DNA of 64,000 bases, taken from contig FWCC01000009.1 of assembly GCA_900169235.1 (NCBI GenBank), forward strand, positions 62,001 to 126,000, in the 5' to 3' direction. The DNA is from Zarea fungicola (Eukaryota > Ascomycota > Sordariomycetes > Hypocreales > Cordycipitaceae). A model generated the notes under the pieces. The model ran no database searches and was not told where the DNA came from. It was given only the letters and a program-made list of their open reading frames with translations. Positions within the stretch are counted from its first letter, which is position 1. Each line of letters starts with the position of its first letter. Below are positions 33,503 through 44,885 of this stretch, piece after piece. Both the position numbers and the translations under genes were made by a program.

Positions 33503-34581
33503 AATTCCTACATCTGACAGGAGGTTGTTACGCCATGTTCTCACTGCGGTATATCGGGGTGGCGTAGCGAGTTTACGGTTACAGCTACCCTACCAGTCCT
33601 CTCAAATACCTTAAGCAACAGTTGTGGAATGAAATGATTGGCATAATAGTCGTGCAGGCAAGTTCTAGCTATCTTGGATGGATTGATTAGACTGCCGATT
33701 CAGAGACTTGGACTTGTGCGAGACATGGATTTCTTGTCAAGGGACGTTCTTTGCAGGGCGACCTGTCGGACTGTTTACAAGTCTGCCCGCTGTAAATTGG
33801 CGGTGATTCTAAGGCGAAAATAAGGAATGGTCATGCACAATGCGCCAGCAGAAGGGAAATGACGTGGGAGTCAGAGTCTACAGACTATTGTCCCGGCCGG
33901 GTACAAGCACCCGCCAAAGGAGACGGCCCAACTGGGTGGCGAGATCTGGGATATTCGGCCCAGTGTTTCCATAATGGCAAGGACCCTTCCGGGTCTACTG
34001 TTCCACCTTGAGCCTCTGTTCCTATGGCGGACAGAGGGCTTCGGCCGAAATAAGGATGTGGCAATACAATACGAACACCGAAATGATGCTGGCGTGTAAC
34101 ATTTATCGCAACAAATATAGGATAAAAAGATCCAAGGAAGAACTATTTAAGGAGACATTGTATAAATTTAAGGTTTTTCTAACAAAACAGTGTTTTCTCT
34201 GCAGTTAAAGTTAATATGGCTGGTAGTAGCCTTTTATGCTAATATTATCAATATTAAGTTATCTAGGGTTTATTAAGTTAGTGATGGATGGGGCAGAATA
34301 GTTAGCTACTTGGGATTTCATCCGCCATTAGTATTTCTCCATGTGCCTCGTTACCATACTGGAGATTGAGAAACCAATATCCAATGTCATCTAAAGCTTC
34401 CATTTTCTGATGACTAGATCATGCACACTGGCGCTCAATTTGCCGTGGCACTCGCTGTTTCTCCGCTACCTACTGGCCAGCAGCTGAGAGCCGCCGAGCT
34501 CTTTCTGTTCCGTGCCCACTGGATACAAATTGACCGCATTGCATTGTCAAAGTCGTTTGCCAGGCCTGACAAACCGCCCGA
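33503..34581. other. Intergenic between convergent SDR and GMC genes
   Basis: No supported gene. Perfect CGG-N10-CCG site at 33898-33913. AT-rich 34130-34290. Confidence 0.5.
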
Positions 34582-36344
34582 CTACCCATCTAGTTTGTAC
34601 TCGCCAATTAGTTTCTCTGCCGCAATCAACCCGACCTGATATGCTGTGCTTTGTGTATGCGCGCTATCCAGAATTAGACAAAATAGACAACATGCATGAT
34701 GATTACTTACTTGGGGGCAAACGGCAATACACTTGCATCTGCGATGCGTAAACCATTGACTCCAAAGACTCTCAGCGCAGAGTCTACGACGGCTTCATCC
34801 TCGGCCTGCGACTTTCCGACCCTGCAAGTACCACAAGGATGATTGATAGTAGTGCAATTTTCCCTCCAGTAGCTCAGAATATCCGCGTCATTCTGGGTAA
34901 GAGGCTGCATGCCATCAATCGGTGTTAAAGCCATAATTTCCGTCGCTTGCTGACTGCCAGTTACCAGTGTTGCTGCCTTTGTGGCCTCCACTGCTGCACG
35001 GCGATCAAATGGATGGTTTAAAAAGTTTGGGTTGAGGGCGGCTGGCTTGGATGGGTCACCACTCTGCAATTCGACAGATCCCCGTGCTTGACCATTCAGA
35101 AGGACGACGTATATTGTAACCAGTTCGTCAGGTATGATGGATGTCATCAGATATTGAGGTGCCAGTCCGCTGGTGGCGATTTGGTAGTGCGGTGTTGTCG
35201 ACCTGCAGAGCCGCCGGCGCTCCTCTTCGGGCAAGGCCGCAAACTCGCTACTTGTGAGCAGTTCCTGACTCTTGAAGTATCCAAGAACCATGGATTTCGC
35301 CACTTTGGTATATTCGCCCGTTCTGTATAGGTTCCATTCTTCGAGCGCAGATTTCTGGCGGATTTCATCCCGGAAAAAGTCTACCGGGCTATTCTTCGAT
35401 TGGGAACGTGTAAATCCAAGTGGAACAATGGAGTGGTCGCACAGATTCTTCCCGACGTAGGGATTGTTGTGAATAACCTTGATGCCGAATCTAGAAAGCT
35501 GTGTTGCCGGGCCAATACCAGAGTGTAGCAAGATCTTTGGCGTATCAAAAGTCCCAGCGCAAAGAATCACTTCCTGAACACACAACATCTGTTGTCCATC
35601 TATAAGCTCCACGCCGGCCACTTTATTCTCCCCAAACAGAAGACGCCTCACGGCAGAACCTGTTTGCAAATGTAAGTTCGGTGGTGCGTCAGTGAGAAGA
35701 TCCGCAGCTGTAGACTTGATTCCCCGATACTCGGTGACTGGGCTAATGGAGACCCCAAGGGGGGAACCGCTGCCGATGTCAGGATTGATGCTATACCCGT
35801 TAGCTTTCCAAGTGTCGATTACATCAATCAAATGATGGTCGACAGCCTCAGAGTGGCTAACATGCAACGGCCCGCTTGAGCCATGGATACCTGCCCTCGG
35901 ACAAAGGTAGCCCTCCATGCCGGCTGGAGTATCAGAGTGATAATTCTCAAGGGCCTTCCACCGACGCTGAGCATTGGCCCAGTCCCAATCTTTATCATCT
36001 ATTGTTTCGGAGATTTCCTCCCAGTCGTCCTTTGGTCCCTTTGTCCATGCAGAAAAGTTAACCAGGGTCGACCCTCCGACGGCTTTGCCGCGGTACAGAG
36101 CCAGCTCTCGGCCACCAAGTTGATCTTGAGGAGTGCTGGTGTATTGGTGTAAGATTTCCGCATTAGCGAGATTGTCAAATTTTCGGACAGCCATGCGGGA
36201 GCTAGGGTCTGTACCCAGATGCCCGACTTCCAATAGTAAAACACGGGGCCGCACGGCCGTCCTGGCGATATGTGTCGCTACGCTGCATCCCGCCGGCCCG
36301 GCGCCGACAACAATGAAATCATATAACTGGTCTCTATTCGTCAT
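34582..36344 (-). CDS. GMC family FAD-dependent oxidoreductase
   Basis: Two exons, 36344-34711 and 34663-34582, with a 47-nt intron, give 571 aa. Without the small last exon the protein would stop at LPFAPK. Splicing restores the usual ending PN-AHTQSTAYQVGLIAAEKLI. Start ATG at 36344 (AACAATG); the frame upstream has no ATG. FAD-binding Rossmann motif VVGAGPAGCSVA, GMC signature 1 region RGKAVGGSTLVNF, signature 2 region CAGTFDTPKILLHSGIG and active-site HPCGTCRVG (His) are visible; the second active-site position is Asn, as in many aryl-alcohol or choline oxidase relatives. No signal peptide, so probably intracellular. Oxidises an alcohol; substrate not predictable. Confidence 0.92.
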
Positions 36345-37147
36345 TGTTACTTGCTGTGTGTTCTCTCTATCAACTGAGGCAAGGTGAATAGTCGAACTGG
36401 ATTGGGTGTAGTAGTTCAACGAGAGAGGCTGATACACCTTATTAGCATACCTGTCAGCTCTATATATATCCTTCTATGTATACAAAGAATTGCATCTATG
36501 TCTAGCATATAAAGTAAGGAAGCTAGCGGCAAAGCCATGAACTGAGACTCGGGTACTTGCTCCCGAATCGGTTTTACGCAACAGGGTATGTAAACTCCGG
36601 GCGGAACTCGCCTCCTCCGGAACGTATGACCGCCAATGGTGACTTTGCGGGAGTATTGCCACGTTTTGGGTTGTCATATGACCAAGGACGAGGAACAAGC
36701 AAGGTTAATGCGCGCATTTGCGGTATAGAGTGGGAAATCAGTAAAGTAAAGAAATTGATGGCTTTAGGTTAAACAGTTGTGCACAGTGGACGACACCACC
36801 TGTGCACTACTCCATGCCAACAGTCCTTCCAAATAGATAGTATCAGCCGCCCCTCTCTTTTTCTCACAAAAAAAAAAAGTCTTCTATTTTCATTGCTAAC
36901 AGCTTTTTTGGCGCGTTCAATTCTTCTATAGGTACACCCCTCTAAACAAAGCATTGTCAGTTGAGGCTCATCTGCTCCCTCAAGTCAATGTCTCCTTAAG
37001 GCTTGTCCGCCCTAAGTATAAACTGCGCAAACGTACAACCTTGACGTGATTCAAACAGATGATTGTATACCCTCTATGATTTACAAATTTTAACACTCAG
37101 AGTTATTACCAGGCTGCAAGGGGTAACTGGTTTCTGGAAAGTTCCCG
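36345..37147. other. Intergenic, no supported gene
   Basis: Promoter of the GMC gene on the left part. Perfect CGG-N10-CCG site at 36550-36565, about 200 bp upstream of the GMC start. Confidence 0.5.
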
Positions 37148-39042
37148 CTATACCAAACTAGAGTTCCTTTGTTCCGCCCTAGCACTACAGGGTGGGATAT
37201 GCTGAGCACACAGTGAAAAAGCCAGCAAGAATAATAACAGCGGCAAAGTCCAAGCACTCGAGCCCAAGATCTTTGCAGCGTCTGTTAACACCATCGTGCT
37301 GCAAAGCACCAAGCCTAGACCAAGAACAAATTTGGTGATGATGCTCCAAAGATGACCGTAGATCTCGTGTCGCCCTTTGCTGTGAGATAACCAGGATAAG
37401 ACAGCAATAAAGATAAGAGCCAGTCCGAAAGATATGAAAAAGTATCCAAACACAAGGGAAAATACGTTAGAGTAAGCCTCGACTATTTCCTTAGGACCTC
37501 TAGGCTCGCCGGTTTCTGTGGGAGGCTCGAAACCAAATCCATCAAGTATAAGCTTTAATAGACCAGTTGTAATATTCTGAATATTTGTTTGTGCCTCTAT
37601 TTCCGTTACATTCGGATTGTTGATAGATGCAACTTCAGAAAGAAGAGACTCGAATTCATTCTGTGTGACCGGAAGACTAGGGTTGCTCAAGACACTGCTA
37701 ACAGTTTCGTTGAGTACTTGGAGTACACTGTCGGCATCGGCTGTAAGAAGCGGATGAAATGTTGTGTTGATATACTCAGTAATATGGTGCCAGGAAATAA
37801 ACTGACTTATGCCTTCCATTACCAGAATAAGTGACATGTGAAATGGAAAGTGGAGGAAGGCCCAAATTTGTTGACGGATTGTACCGAAGTGATCCCTCTG
37901 CACGTTATCAAAGTATAATTGATATAAAAGGTACTAGCATAAGTTAGAAAAATAGAAATATTTATCTGTGCTTGGCTTACAATAATAAGCAGGGCAGATA
38001 TTATTGTGCCAATCGTCGATGAGCTGAATTTAAAATCCAGATGCTCAATTTTGGTAATAGTCTCAGCGAGTCCAATGACGCCCTCTCCCAGCTAGAGAAT
38101 AATTAGCTGCCTATTCTCTCTACTTCTCTGCTTGACTTACAATAATCAGTGTTAGGCAAGTCATTCGCTCAGTCAAATGAGTTCCTCTAAAGCTTAGAGC
38201 CTGCCATTTACCTGCAATAACAATCGCTACGGCGACCTCAAGCACAAGAATAACGTACCAAGCCTGGTAGGCATTGTGAGAGAGCTCATTTGCAAAGATA
38301 AAGGAAAGCGTAAGATACAGAGTAACCACGATAACCAACGATAAAAGAACTGCTGCCAGCGGGATTCGGGCTGTTCGATAGTTCCAGGAGAAGTACAGTG
38401 TTGAAGTATACTGTATGCCCAGAACGGTTCGACTTGCCATAAGGAGTAAGGAGAGCTGCTGTAGTATACCCCAAGGAGTTCGCTTTGGGTCATCGAATTG
38501 CGGGCCTATGCTAGCCAGCCCAACCATTACGCCAAAGTGACATACGTGAGCAAGGCGCTCAAAAAGACTATCCGTGGCGAATCGCACATCGTACAATGTA
38601 ACCTGGCCTATAATAGGTATTAGGCGAGCGTTGCTACCGTAGGGATTAGATACTTACACCACGTGAACCAAAGAATGCAGAAAAAGCCAATATAACCAGC
38701 TAGCTCTAGTGCAAGTTAGAAATATGACTACGCAAATGTGGCACAGGGAACAGTAACTTACTACTCGTACTATTAACCTGGTGTGAATTCGTGAAACTCG
38801 TGAGGTTGGCGACGAAGAAGAGATCAAAGAAGAGTTGGATGTTGGACTGTTCCTCATGGTGCTGAAATTGAGGATTCTTGAAAAGAGTTTCTTCACAGTC
38901 TTCGACCTGAGACTGTTCGTTGACTCTGGGCTGCGCGTCCTTGGAGTCGTACTGGTACCTATTAGTGACTTACGTGGCTGGTGCAGTGATCGGTAGTACG
39001 GACCAGCAGAGCACTGCTAATAAGTGGAAGACTTCGATACAT
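37148..39042 (-). CDS. LtrA-family (low temperature requirement A) membrane protein
   Basis: Six exons, 39042-38974, 38930-38762, 38705-38658, 38607-38141, 38091-37981 and 37933-37148, give about 549 aa. Introns are short (43-56 nt) and all phases agree. The first exon (MYRSLPLIS...) and its 43-nt intron are the least certain. The N-terminal core has EEQSNIQLFFDLFFVANLT, then GYIGFFCILWFTWCQVTL and YDVRFATDSLFERL, which are hallmarks of LtrA proteins. About eight to ten membrane segments follow, with a hydrophilic loop near VLQVLNETVSSVLSNPSLPV. The family's biochemical role is not established; in fungi they are multi-copy membrane proteins. Confidence 0.82.
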
Positions 39043-39901
39043 AGTTATCGATGTGACCAGGTTGAACACCGTAATATATTAACAAGCGGCAAGACACAAG
39101 ACGCAAGAAGACGACAGGAGCGGATCAGCCTTTAAAAACCACAGAGGAGATATCAGCACAATGTTAAATATAACTGCCGTCGATTCCGTTGACATTTTTC
39201 AAACTGTAGCATAGGTGCCGGCTTACTTGAAGATGGCTGTTATCCACAGTCCCGGACTGAGCACTGTTCCTCAAGACTGACTGCCAACCGCCGGAAGAAA
39301 GGTCACTCAATTCCCATGTACAACTGTATTAATACACATCACCAATACTGCCTAGAGGTCATGCCAACCCTCTCCCATGGCAGCCTAGCTATGATTAGGC
39401 AAGCTAACTAGTAAGTGTACTCCAGGTAACTAAGAGAGCGAGGCTAGGGATTAATTCCACATCATCACTTTGGCACTCGGGTGACATGGCTATTTTTAGT
39501 TAAGGACTACCAGTACAAAAAAAGCTGACGCTGTAACAGGCAACTTTTCTCAGTCGTCCGGCCACGACGATGACGACTGTTCGACTCGTCTACAGTGCCA
39601 CCCGAAGCGCCGAATAGTTTCATTAAGCAGCGCTGTGGCGGGTGGGTGCCAGTACCCGCATCGCATTCTATTGCGGGGGAGGATAATTTTAGCCAGGGGC
39701 CAAAACGGATGGCTGGGCGCCGTATCACTGTAAGCACCAAGTTATGTGCACACGGGTACCGCTACCCGCAATCCGCTAACTGATGGCTGCCGTATTGGCC
39801 GGCATCATTCCGTACAATGCCAAGGCACTAACTAGCTGGAGTGGATGCAAGCGGGAGTTGAGCGCTGTGGCAGCGTTCGCCTTTAACAAGGGACATTATA
39901 A
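39043..39901. other. Intergenic, no supported gene
   Basis: Perfect CGG-N10-CCG at 39753-39768 and an imperfect one at 39643-39658, 110 bp apart. Borders the left inverted repeat of the next element. Confidence 0.5.
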
Positions 39902-42900
39902 CTACACGCACCCACTCCTGCATAGTAGGTGCTCACCACCTTTATAACCACCGTACTACTATTACCACCTCACTATAACCTTCTAACTTTAATATATTAT
40001 TACTACTATAAATTTTAAAAAATAATTATATAAGTAATAAGATTTTAATTACCTTATACTTATAAGAACTTAAAAAAACCCTAACCTACTAATTAATATA
40101 AAGAAATATGATAGTACCTATTTAAAGCTTTAGTATTATATTAAAAGAATTTTAATACCTAGAAGTTAATATTATATTAATATAAACCTTTTAAAAGGTA
40201 AAGAAGTTAGTCTTTTAATTTTAATTAAGTACTTAAATAACCTTCATTTTTAATATAAGAGGATTATATTATTTCTATTACTAGATAAAATAAAGATTTA
40301 TTTTATATTTTATAGTATATTAGGGCGAAAGACTAGCTAATTCTAAACGCTCCTTAGAGCCTTCTTCTAAGTAGATATTAATGTTACGGTTAGTGCCTAC
40401 TAGATTGTTATAGTAAGGGTGACTAGAAATTATCTATATTTACTTAAGGAGAAGAAGGGTGTAACAAACCGTTGTGGCGGCACTGCTCTGCGCTATATAT
40501 ACTGCTATTACGCCTACTATTGTTGCTAGAATCGCTTCAATAGCCCATAACCTTTTGCTCCGTGGCCTGACGGCATAGGCGTTCGTCACAAAGGGTCTAA
40601 CTAGCTATAAGGTTACTATGAGTTCCTATAGGGGTAGCTATGAGATCCCTGTTGGCTTTACTGTATATATAATGTTCGCGGCGCAGTCGCGTACCTTTTA
40701 GCCAGGCCTAGGCCTGTGACAATCGACGCTATACTAACAATGCCTATAGTATTCCTATAGAGTCTTTATGCCTAGTTATAAAGATAAAAGGCGCTAGGAG
40801 TACTTTATAAGGCAATTAAGTTCAGAGACTATATAATTAGATAAGAACCTAGGCTTTATTAAATTTTTAAACTATTTTAATAAGGAGAATATATTAAAAA
40901 TATTTAGGGTTAAATATAATATCTTCACTAGCTTTAAATATAATAAGTAATAATTAAGACGCCTTTTATAATAACTATATAAAGTTATTAATAAATTTAA
41001 GTATTATTCTTAAAAATAGCTAAAATTTGAAAAACGTCGTAAGGGTTAGATTCAAGCAACATAACGGCAAATTGATGATTAAAAGTCTTTATAATGTTTT
41101 ATATAGGATCGAAAAGCAGCTTCACTGCAAGAAGCATTATAAGCGCGGTGATATTATAGCCATTCAAGGTGTTATGTGGCAATTACTAAAAGGCCTTGAC
41201 CACTACTCGTCACTGGCACCCTATTGCAAGGCGACGCGAATCCTCTCCCTGGTCTACAAAATGGTATGCTACAAAATCTTAGCCATCCCTGGAACAAATT
41301 CTACCACAAGTCGGCCAAGAACAAATGATCCTGCAGAGCTGATGGTGCCTATAGCCATTGTCAAAGCAACCGGGCCGACCGCCTTGAAGAATGAACTCTG
41401 ACACCACAATGGCACTTCTTGCCTGTTTGTTAAAAGCAAAAAGTCAACCACTCGTTCAGCAGTGATTATGACAACATAGTGAAACAAGAAAGCCGCATAT
41501 GAATACCGAGGTTGCCATATCCACGAGGCCGCCCGTCCGCGATGCCACTTGTAAAAGTACTCCATCAGAACCGGGCCAACAAGGGCAAAAGAGAGTTCGT
41601 TCCAGCCTGCATATACCATTGAAACCCAACTCCATCCACCGGAGATATCGTTCATGATGTTCTTCATCCATGAATCTGGTTCAAGCAGAAGCTGTGGCGC
41701 CAGAGCAAGGTGAAGGATACAGACAGACAGTATTGAAACCGATAGAAGGGGCGGTGTGGTCCTTGACGAGCCGGTCGCATGGTAAGAGAATGGCCCGGAA
41801 AATGTTTGCGTGCCATGTGCAAAGGACAACTGGCCCATGGTGTAAGCAAAGACATACTGCGCGGCATATCCAGCTTGAATATTTAATGGCCACAGTGTTT
41901 TCCCGACCGGATACCAGATACGGACAAGAAAGCTCGTGGCAGCGACAGCTACCCATCCCCAGTGGGCTGCAAAATTGTACCGACGTTTGGCCAGACGGGT
42001 ATTCTGTTGGTTGGGCTGTCGCGGTAAAGTCGTTGCTGCCAAGGCGTCAAATACAAACAATGTAGCTGAATACCATACAGGTCCCCTAATCCCTTTCACC
42101 GAGCTAAAATATTTTGTAATGGATTCTCGTACTGCCTTAATATCCCACTCCGGTAGGCACAGTACATGGAGCAGCGGGTTGAGAATGACCGTATAGGCAA
42201 TTGCCGGCATGAGGAGCCTGGTTGCTTTGCTCGTTACGAACGATGCGCGCGTCTCCCCGCGCTTGTCAAGTCGTCGCAGCGATTGGGCAGATACCCGACC
42301 CGATATCCAAAAGAAGAGGCCCATAAAGAAGGTCTGGCAAAAAGCATCAAACTGCCATAGGGGGAGTGAAACAAATTTAGAGGGAAACAGCGTACTCTTG
42401 AATAGCCCTCCCATTCCAGCACCGCCGTATGCGGCTCCAGCGTGGTGCACAATCACCAGGCTTGTCAGGAAGCTGCGCAAGTTGTCAAGATCGTGCCTGC
42501 GGGGGTCCGCCGTTTCCTTTGAGGCAGTCATCGCTGCAATTGCAGGAGTATAGTTTGGGGCGGAAAAAATAAGCAGTAGGCCGTCGACCTGAGGCACAAA
42601 AGCTCGCGATATTGCCCGAGTACCCTCGCAGCAGTATCGGCCGCTCGGCTGAACTAATATAGCCGTCTTCTTCGCCAGTGTTGCGCATCCAAATATAGTT
42701 GAACTAAAATCACCCACAAAAGGTCGGGGTACACCACCCGTGAAACGGCCGCATACTACAACAGAATTCCCCTGTCCACATGACTTTTTCTAATAAACCA
42801 TGCAACAAAAAGTCTTTAAACACTGCGTTAATCTGCACCACCGCAAGGGCTGGTGCAGGAGTTTCATCAACGGCAAGCAGACGCGACTTTATGATCGTCT

Positions 42901-43452
42901 ATTTGGCACTTGCTTTGACGATTAGTTCTTAATTAAGTAATTGGTAAAGTAAATTTAAGAAGATAATAATAACTACTATAAATTTATTACCTAAGTATAA
43001 AGATTAAGAAAATTAAGAAGGGAGCTTTATTCCTATCTGTAAGTTTGGAAAGCTATTTAACCACTTTAATAAGGTAAAAAAAGATTAAAAAGAATATTAT
43101 TAGCAAAGAAATTAATATAATTATTATATTTAGTTTAATAGAGTTATTATAGTTAATACATATATTTAATAACTATATTATAGTTATAATAAGAGCTATA
43201 AAAGGCCTAATAGATTATTAAGTATACTAGGAAAGCTATAAAATAAAAATAAAAGTAAATAAATATAAAACTTAAAAAAAATAGATATTAGTAGAGAAGT
43301 GAGGAAGTTATATAAAATAAGCTAGAAATCATATTTCTACTATTTTCTATTATTCTTCTATTTAATTTTTAAGTTAGAAGGTCATGTTAAGGTGGTTATG
43401 GAAGTGAGGTGGTGAGCACCCACTACGCAGGAGTGGATGCTGGCACGTGTAG
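39902..43452. mobile_element. 3.55-kb inverted-repeat-bounded segment carrying an acyltransferase gene
   Basis: The left end reads CTACACG, then CCACTCCTGCATAGTAGGTG and CTCACCACCT, ATAACCACC, CCTTCTAA. The reverse complement of the right end reads CTACACG, then CCACTCCTGCGTAGTGGGTG and CTCACCACCT, ATAACCACC, CCTTCTAA. Inverted repeats of about 75-90 bp with small indels. The two arms just inside (about 39960-41000 and 42900-43390) are strongly AT-rich and stop-riddled like RIP-treated repeats. The middle (about 41030-42900) is normal in composition and holds an intact gene. No transposase recognisable. Target duplication not seen. Confidence 0.6.
41269..42531 (-). CDS. Acyltransferase-3 family membrane protein
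   Basis: Start taken at ATG 42531; the frame extends 62 codons further upstream but only from a GTG. 420 aa, no intron. The N-terminus has RRHDLDNLRSFLTSLVIVHHAGA, the catalytic-type His region of acyltransferase 3 (PF01757). FFMGLFFWISGR, GPVWYSATLFVFD and about ten membrane segments follow. The end SYAAFLFHYVVIITAERVVD is also typical. Such proteins transfer acyl groups to sugars, lipids or secondary metabolites at membranes. It lies inside the inverted-repeat segment 39902-43452 yet shows no RIP damage. Confidence 0.88.
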   Translation of the reverse strand: MTASKETADPRRHDLDNLRSFLTSLVIVHHAGAAYGGAGMGGLFKSTLFPSKFVSLPLWQFDAFCQTFFMGLFFWISGRVSAQSLRRLDKRGETRASFVTSKATRLLMPAIAYTVILNPLLHVLCLPEWDIKAVRESITKYFSSVKGIRGPVWYSATLFVFDALAATTLPRQPNQQNTRLAKRRYNFAAHWGWVAVAATSFLVRIWYPVGKTLWPLNIQAGYAAQYVFAYTMGQLSFAHGTQTFSGPFSYHATGSSRTTPPLLSVSILSVCILHLALAPQLLLEPDSWMKNIMNDISGGWSWVSMVYAGWNELSFALVGPVLMEYFYKWHRGRAASWIWQPRYSYAAFLFHYVVIITAERVVDFLLLTNRQEVPLWCQSSFFKAVGPVALTMAIGTISSAGSFVLGRLVVEFVPGMAKIL

Positions 43453-44885
43453 TCGAGGTCCCCAAAAAAGTAGGCGATGGCCTTGTCAAAATGAGCCGTA
43501 GGTGGGCGAATAGCCTCAATACCAGCACATTAACGGGCAACCAGCAGCGTAGATACAGACTAATGTGTCACTTGATCGTTATTGCAACTTACACAGGTCC
43601 TTGTATACATCTAGTGCATAAAACTCCTGAATGCGCACTCTTCATTACTCGGCAAACACGCAGTCTCGGGAGCCAAGGTTAGAACAGCAGCTCCTATCAG
43701 TGCATGTGCACACTACTCAGATTCCAGTTTCTGTACATGACGGGGCCGTTTTCTTTGATTATGACCCGATTTCACAACGTAATAATGGAGTCCAAGTTAG
43801 AAGCCAAGACTCATAATGTTGCGAACTATGCTGACTTGCTAACATGCGTAACAGTCAGAAGCGTTTGAGCGCTGTGCATCGGGGATGGCAAATGTTCACA
43901 ACATGATGTTACGAGGCCTGAGCAGCATATATGCCCAAGCTCCACACATCCAGCAGACAGATGTGCCCGCCTTTATTAGATACAGCCTCTGCTTCTATAA
44001 CCTGCTCCATGTTCACCAAGGCAGCGAAGAAGAGCGAGTTGTTTCCAGTGATTGAGCTAATGAGTGGCGAGAAAGGCATTATGGGTCGCAATTTTGAACA
44101 ATATGCGGAATTTCAAACTGGCTTGGAATAGTACCATCTCTATTTGAAAAAGAGTTTGAGGCATTCACTGCTAAAGCCATGGTGGTTTTGAGCAAACGAA
44201 GAGGAACTAGATAATAATCATCAACACTCCAGTCCAAGCTCCAAATATCCGAGACACCCCCGTGGGGATTCTTTAACCACGACAAGGGATTCGAAGGAGG
44301 CTCATGGAAAGATTGGCCAGCAGCTCCAAGACACATCATTTTTATCGTATAATGTGTCACATGCTGGCAGCATTCGGATTGGTGGAAAATCGCGTCATGC
44401 GACCAACATGGCGAACTCAAGAAGGCGCTCAATGCAAGGCCACTAGAGACACTTGAACCATGCTGCAGTGGGTTAAACTATGAAGGAGACTCGGCCGAAA
44501 GAATTCGTTGTGCCTTTGTGATGTGAGCCAGCTGGCCACTACAGCTGATGACGTGGTCAGCGTTTACTTGTTGTATCACAAGAGAGGGGAAAAGAAGCGT
44601 TCCTCTCAGCCCTCGATTCTTCCACTCGGCTAGAGCCTAAATCTACTATACCAGCAGAATTCGGGCTATTACTATGCTACAAAGAGTGAATTTTTAATAT
44701 TTACTGCATTAGTTCTTACACACATATTCTCATACTAATCCTACTCTACGCTGCCGTAGTCTGTGATAACCCACTTGGCCGTACCAGTAAAGTTCAAGTC
44801 ACTGACATTAACAGGTGGTATCGACTCTGCAACGTTTTCTGCCGGGACTGTCCATAGCCAAAGGGTAACTGTGCTCGTTGTTCCA
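43453..44885. other. Intergenic, no firmly supported gene
   Basis: Two minus-strand frames (43909-44091 and 44079-44432) might be exons of a degraded gene, but I recognise no domain and cannot join them convincingly. 44741-44885 may be 3' UTR or an alternative last exon of the regulator to the right. Confidence 0.4.

Noticed and set aside
43909..44432. Possible two-exon gene on minus strand
   Set aside because: Frames cannot be joined with a canonical intron and show no known domain.
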